Below the pieces are notes generated by a model. That model saw only the letters and a list, made by a program, of their open reading frames with translations, was not told where the DNA came from and did not search any database. From an uncultured Marinosulfonomonas sp. (GTDB taxonomy: Bacteria > Pseudomonadota > Alphaproteobacteria > Rhodobacterales > Rhodobacteraceae), in contig CAMZKY010000004.1 in NCBI GenBank assembly GCA_947311455.1, positions 1 to 5,707 on the forward strand: a DNA stretch of 5,707 nt. The letters are read 5' to 3'. Below, piece after piece: positions 5,462 through 5,707 of the stretch (positions within the stretch are counted from its first letter, which is position 1; each line of letters starts with the position of its first letter). Made by a program: the position numbers and the translations under genes.

Positions 5462-5707
5462 GGTGGCACGAGCAAAACCACACGGCTCTACTTTTAACCG
5501 ACCGCGATTTTGCACGTGATATCGTGCCAGACGGCAAAAGCATTTGATCTGGTATGGCGGTAGATTCTTGCGGTTTGAAGGTGGTGGCGGGTTCGAAACA
5601 GGACATTGATCTGGTCGTGGGCTGAGAGAAACTGTTGCGCATGCTTGGCAGATTTGAAACGGCCCATCACCCGTTCTCGTCGTCGGGTCGGCTTGTGCGA
5701 AACCTCG
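5462..5707 (-). mobile_element. end of an IS6-family insertion sequence, running off the right edge
   Basis: The segment holds the 3' part of an IS6-family transposase gene followed by a short tail. On the plus strand the presumed outer end reads GGTGGCACGAGCAAAACCA from about 5462; its GGCAC and GCAAAA blocks resemble IS26-like termini of the type GGCACTGTTGCAAA. The transposase identity is solid, while the exact terminus is a guess because the other end of the element is outside the window. The element lies 108 bp beyond the lldD stop. Confidence 0.6.
5494..5707 (-). CDS. IS6-family DDE transposase, C-terminal 70 residues (partial at window edge)
   Basis: The minus strand is open from the window edge to TAA at 5496-5494. 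It starts EVSHKPTRRRERVMGRFKSA and continues AQQFLSAHDQINVLF to an end at ...DITCKIAVG. This matches, from memory, the C-terminus of IS6-family transposases of Rhodobacterales, where NNRAEVSHxPTRRRER holds the third catalytic acid. The first visible Glu (codon 5706-5704) is therefore probably the DDE glutamate; the two Asp residues and the N-terminal helix-turn-helix would lie beyond the edge. The frame is undamaged in the visible part, so whether the whole gene is intact cannot be judged. The protein would cut and join the element's ends in replicative transposition. Confidence 0.85.
   Translation of the reverse strand, partial: EVSHKPTRRRERVMGRFKSAKHAQQFLSAHDQINVLFRTRHHLQTARIYRHTRSNAFAVWHDITCKIAVG

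Noticed and set aside
1..5707. Whole window as a composite transposon or genomic island
   Set aside because: The flanking IS fragments belong to different families, one is a dead remnant, and the cargo includes core genes ychF and trpA.
1..5707. CRISPR array, tRNA, rRNA or a defence system
   Set aside because: No spaced direct repeats, no tRNA- or rRNA-like stretches and no defence-type protein were seen on either strand.

Overview
The window looks like chromosomal DNA from a marine alphaproteobacterium of the Rhodobacteraceae (Roseobacter) type. I base this on remembered protein similarity, since no search was possible. The TrpA, YchF and LldD translations read like roseobacter orthologues, both flanking insertion-sequence fragments resemble roseobacter IS3 and IS6 transposases, and the spacer after trpA carries a GC-rich motif (TGCCTCCGGCGGGG...) that recurs in intergenic regions of this group.

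Layout, left to right. Positions 1-168 are insertion-sequence debris on the minus strand: the first 18 codons of an IS3-type OrfA, cut off where a second IS-like end begins near 58. Next is ychF (minus strand, 285-1382), a complete housekeeping GTPase/ATPase with a weak terminator-like hairpin at its stop. A 144-bp divergent spacer separates it from trpA (plus strand, 1527-2318), the complete alpha subunit of tryptophan synthase; trpB is not in the window. A 188-bp spacer follows with two hairpins, the roseobacter-like motif, and an FNR-like palindrome. After it comes the most unusual gene, a complete bacterial phosphagen (arginine) kinase (2507-3595) with the substrate-loop, catalytic and nucleotide-binding residues of animal arginine kinases nearly all kept. 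Positions 3596-4106 hold only small unrecognised reading frames in different phases, perhaps a decayed gene. A perfect 17-bp inverted repeat (4127-4167) then precedes lldD (4190-5353), an FMN-dependent L-lactate dehydrogenase. After a 108-bp spacer, the right edge (about 5462-5707, minus strand) is the C-terminal end of an IS6-family transposase.

The genes do not form one operon. ychF and trpA are ordinary core genes. The arginine kinase and lldD sit next to each other but have separate regulatory DNA: an FNR-like box about 61 bp before the kinase and a long palindromic operator candidate before lldD. Both concern energy supply (a phosphate-storing guanidino kinase, and respiratory use of lactate), so a shared role under changing oxygen is possible, but that link is inference. 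IS fragments on both sides suggest a plastic locus, although the kinase itself has no obvious mark of recent transfer.
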